From positions 124,001 to 188,000 of the forward strand of contig CAWENX010000018.1 of the NCBI GenBank assembly GCA_963810555.1: DNA of 64,000 nucleotides. Reading direction: 5' to 3'. The position numbers and the translations under genes were made by a program. Positions 62,499-64,000 of this stretch are shown here, one piece after another (the first letter of the stretch is position 1; the number at the start of each line of letters is the position of its first letter). The DNA comes from G963677325 sp963810555 (GTDB lineage: Bacteria; Bacteroidota; Bacteroidia; Bacteroidales; Prolixibacteraceae). The notes under the pieces were generated by a model, which saw only the letters and a list, made by a program, of their open reading frames with translations, made no database searches and had not been told where the DNA came from.

Positions 62499-63992
62499 CT
62501 AAACAGGCATCTCAGGCAGCTGCCATCCTTCCCTGTAGGTATGCCTGATATATTCATTTGATCTTTCAAGAGCATTGAATTTCTCGTATTTCGTATTAAA
62601 ATGAGGATGGCCGTCAATCACCTTGAACTCGTTGGAAGTGATGATATTTAATTCTTCCGAGGGTGAAATATTGGCAACCTGCATTTTTTCTGCATCCCAT
62701 TTCAGCGATTTGTTCAATCCCTGCAAACGGACGGCAAGCACACCCAGCAATACCATCTCATTGAACGGTCCCGAATAGGCAAAATTAGATGTTCCCTCCA
62801 CCCTGCTTTCAGGCGATTCTTTACATGCACGTATCCAGTCCTTTTCATGCGGTCCGTCAACATAACCGACAGCCCCGGGAATGCGTCTGAGATAAGGCGT
62901 CACATTGGGAACTCTCCCTGAATAAAGCCGGCTGTTAAAACCTCCGCAGCCACATATCAGGGTGTCTTTCGAACCAACAAAAATACATCCGCCAAGCCCG
63001 TCTGCCATAAGGTTTTCACCTTCAGGCAGCAAATCCGATTTATTGGGATACAAACCTCCATCGTACCAGTAAACCTTAACGGCAGGCATTCCCACCTTTG
63101 CCATTTTGGGACGTGCCGGGAATGAGAACTCAACTGTTTCTGCCTGGGGAGCGGATTCCGTATTGATAGCCGTTGAACTACCCCTTACCTTTTCGGGGTA
63201 CCCCAGCTTAAGCGACTGATAGATAGGATCAAGAACATGGCAGGCCATATCCCCGAAGGCTCCCGTGCCGAAATCCCACCATCCCCTCCAGTTCCAGGGC
63301 GTATAAATCTCATTGTAAGGACGCATCGGAGCAGGGCCGATAAAGAGATCCCAGTTCAGAGTCCCGGGAGGAGTCATAACCTCTTTAGGCCGCTGAAGCC
63401 CCTGGGGCCATATAGGCCGGTCAGTCCAAGCGTGAACTTCCTTCACTTCCCCTATTTCCCCACTCCAGATCCATTCACATAGCTGGCGTACACCATCACC
63501 CGAATTTCCCTGGTTACCCATTTGGGTGGCTACTTTGTATTTTGCGGCAAGCCTGGTCAGCAACCTTGATTCATAGATGGAATGAGTAAGGGGTTTCTGG
63601 CAGTATACATGTTTACCCATCGTAATTGCGGTAGCTGCAACGATACCATGAGAGTGATCAGCTGTTGCAACCATTACCCCGTCAATAGATTTTCCCATTT
63701 CGTCGAACATCTTCCGCCAGTCCCAATAGCGTTTGGCATTCGGGAACTCTTTAAAGCATTTATCGGCATATTTCCAGTCCACATCACACAGGCCGACAAT
63801 ATTCTCTTTCGACATACCCACCAGGTTGGGATGTCCTTTACCACCGATACCTACACCGGCAATGTTCATCTTGTCACTGGGAGCTTTATGACCCAGACCG
63901 CTGACAGCAATATTGGGCACAATGGTGAATCCGGCAGCGGTTGAAACGGTTGTTTTTACAAAATCTCTTCTGGAGCCTGTTGATTTTTTCAT
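62499..63992 (-). CDS. Gfo/Idh/MocA-family oxidoreductase, exported leader
   Basis: 497 residues with leader SRRDFVKTTVSTAAG, a twin-arginine pattern. NIAGVGIGGKGH near residue 43 is the NAD-binding loop; CQKPLTHSIYESRLL near residue 147 replaces EKP with QKP. GWWDFGTGAFGDMACH near residue 236 fits the larger family members with a second alpha/beta domain. NAD(P)-dependent sugar dehydrogenation is likely. It is not clearly in an operon, as the next gene upstream lies outside the window. Only eight bases lie before the start in this window, so regulation is not visible. Confidence 0.88.
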   Translation of the reverse strand: MKKSTGSRRDFVKTTVSTAAGFTIVPNIAVSGLGHKAPSDKMNIAGVGIGGKGHPNLVGMSKENIVGLCDVDWKYADKCFKEFPNAKRYWDWRKMFDEMGKSIDGVMVATADHSHGIVAATAITMGKHVYCQKPLTHSIYESRLLTRLAAKYKVATQMGNQGNSGDGVRQLCEWIWSGEIGEVKEVHAWTDRPIWPQGLQRPKEVMTPPGTLNWDLFIGPAPMRPYNEIYTPWNWRGWWDFGTGAFGDMACHVLDPIYQSLKLGYPEKVRGSSTAINTESAPQAETVEFSFPARPKMAKVGMPAVKVYWYDGGLYPNKSDLLPEGENLMADGLGGCIFVGSKDTLICGCGGFNSRLYSGRVPNVTPYLRRIPGAVGYVDGPHEKDWIRACKESPESRVEGTSNFAYSGPFNEMVLLGVLAVRLQGLNKSLKWDAEKMQVANISPSEELNIITSNEFKVIDGHPHFNTKYEKFNALERSNEYIRHTYREGWQLPEMPV

Positions 63993-64000
63993 ATTTCTCT

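Overview
The window looks like chromosomal DNA of a Bacteroidota bacterium, probably Bacteroidales or a close relative. The evidence is the Bacteroidetes-type promoters (TTTG, about 19-20 bases, TAnnTTTG), a DUF6266 gene with decayed relatives, M56/TonB_C antirepressor-type proteins, twin-arginine-type leaders on oxidoreductases, and a carbohydrate-catabolic repertoire. Species cannot be named from the sequence alone.

Layout. 1-9.6 kb: secreted beta-helix protein (cut by the left edge), an orphan receiver domain, then a minus-strand set of secreted proteins including two FG-GAP/VCBS proteins. 9.8-12.7 kb: a YARHG-domain protein and an FAD-dependent oxidoreductase. 13-20 kb: an accessory stretch with an intact DUF6266 gene, two DUF6266 3'-end remnants, three toxin-antitoxin modules (RelE type, HigBA, MNT-HEPN), a sulfatase and a URO-D-family gene whose 3' end is duplicated on the far side of MNT-HEPN. 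20-38 kb: an M20 hydrolase, then two tandem pairs of very similar two-domain alpha/beta-hydrolase (esterase) genes. Between the pairs lie an amidohydrolase/amidohydrolase/aldo-keto reductase/metallo-beta-lactamase operon, another DUF6266 relic and marC. 38-45 kb: Gfo/Idh/MocA oxidoreductase, tRNA-Val, small membrane proteins, methyltransferases, a UPF0182 protein. 45-51.4 kb: insertion-sequence debris that truncates a DUF438/hemerythrin/PAS gene, in a nitrosative-stress-like cluster (Rrf2 regulator, membrane ferredoxin, RIC and hemerythrin). 51.5-58 kb: GH10 xylanase, then blaI-blaR1-like genes and a large TonB_C-repeat protein. 58-64 kb: a fourth TA module, rmuC, deoC, a sugar porter and a second Gfo/Idh/MocA oxidoreductase.

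How it works together: secreted or periplasmic esterases, sulfatase, GH10 xylanase, beta-helix and oxidoreductase proteins suggest breakdown of substituted plant or algal polysaccharides, with the sugar porter and deoC on the uptake and central-metabolism side. No SusC/SusD pair is visible, so this is not a canonical PUL.

Most unusual observations. (1) DUF6266 loci carry exactly four tandem 11-bp units just upstream of the promoter; unit sequences are alike within a locus and unrelated between loci. (2) Five 33-bp palindromic elements lie in frame inside the four esterase paralogues. (3) TA modules lie next to truncated 3' ends of neighbouring genes. (4) Eight genes are broken by twelve frameshifts, all of the +1 class, which points to residual insertion errors in the assembly more than to decay.
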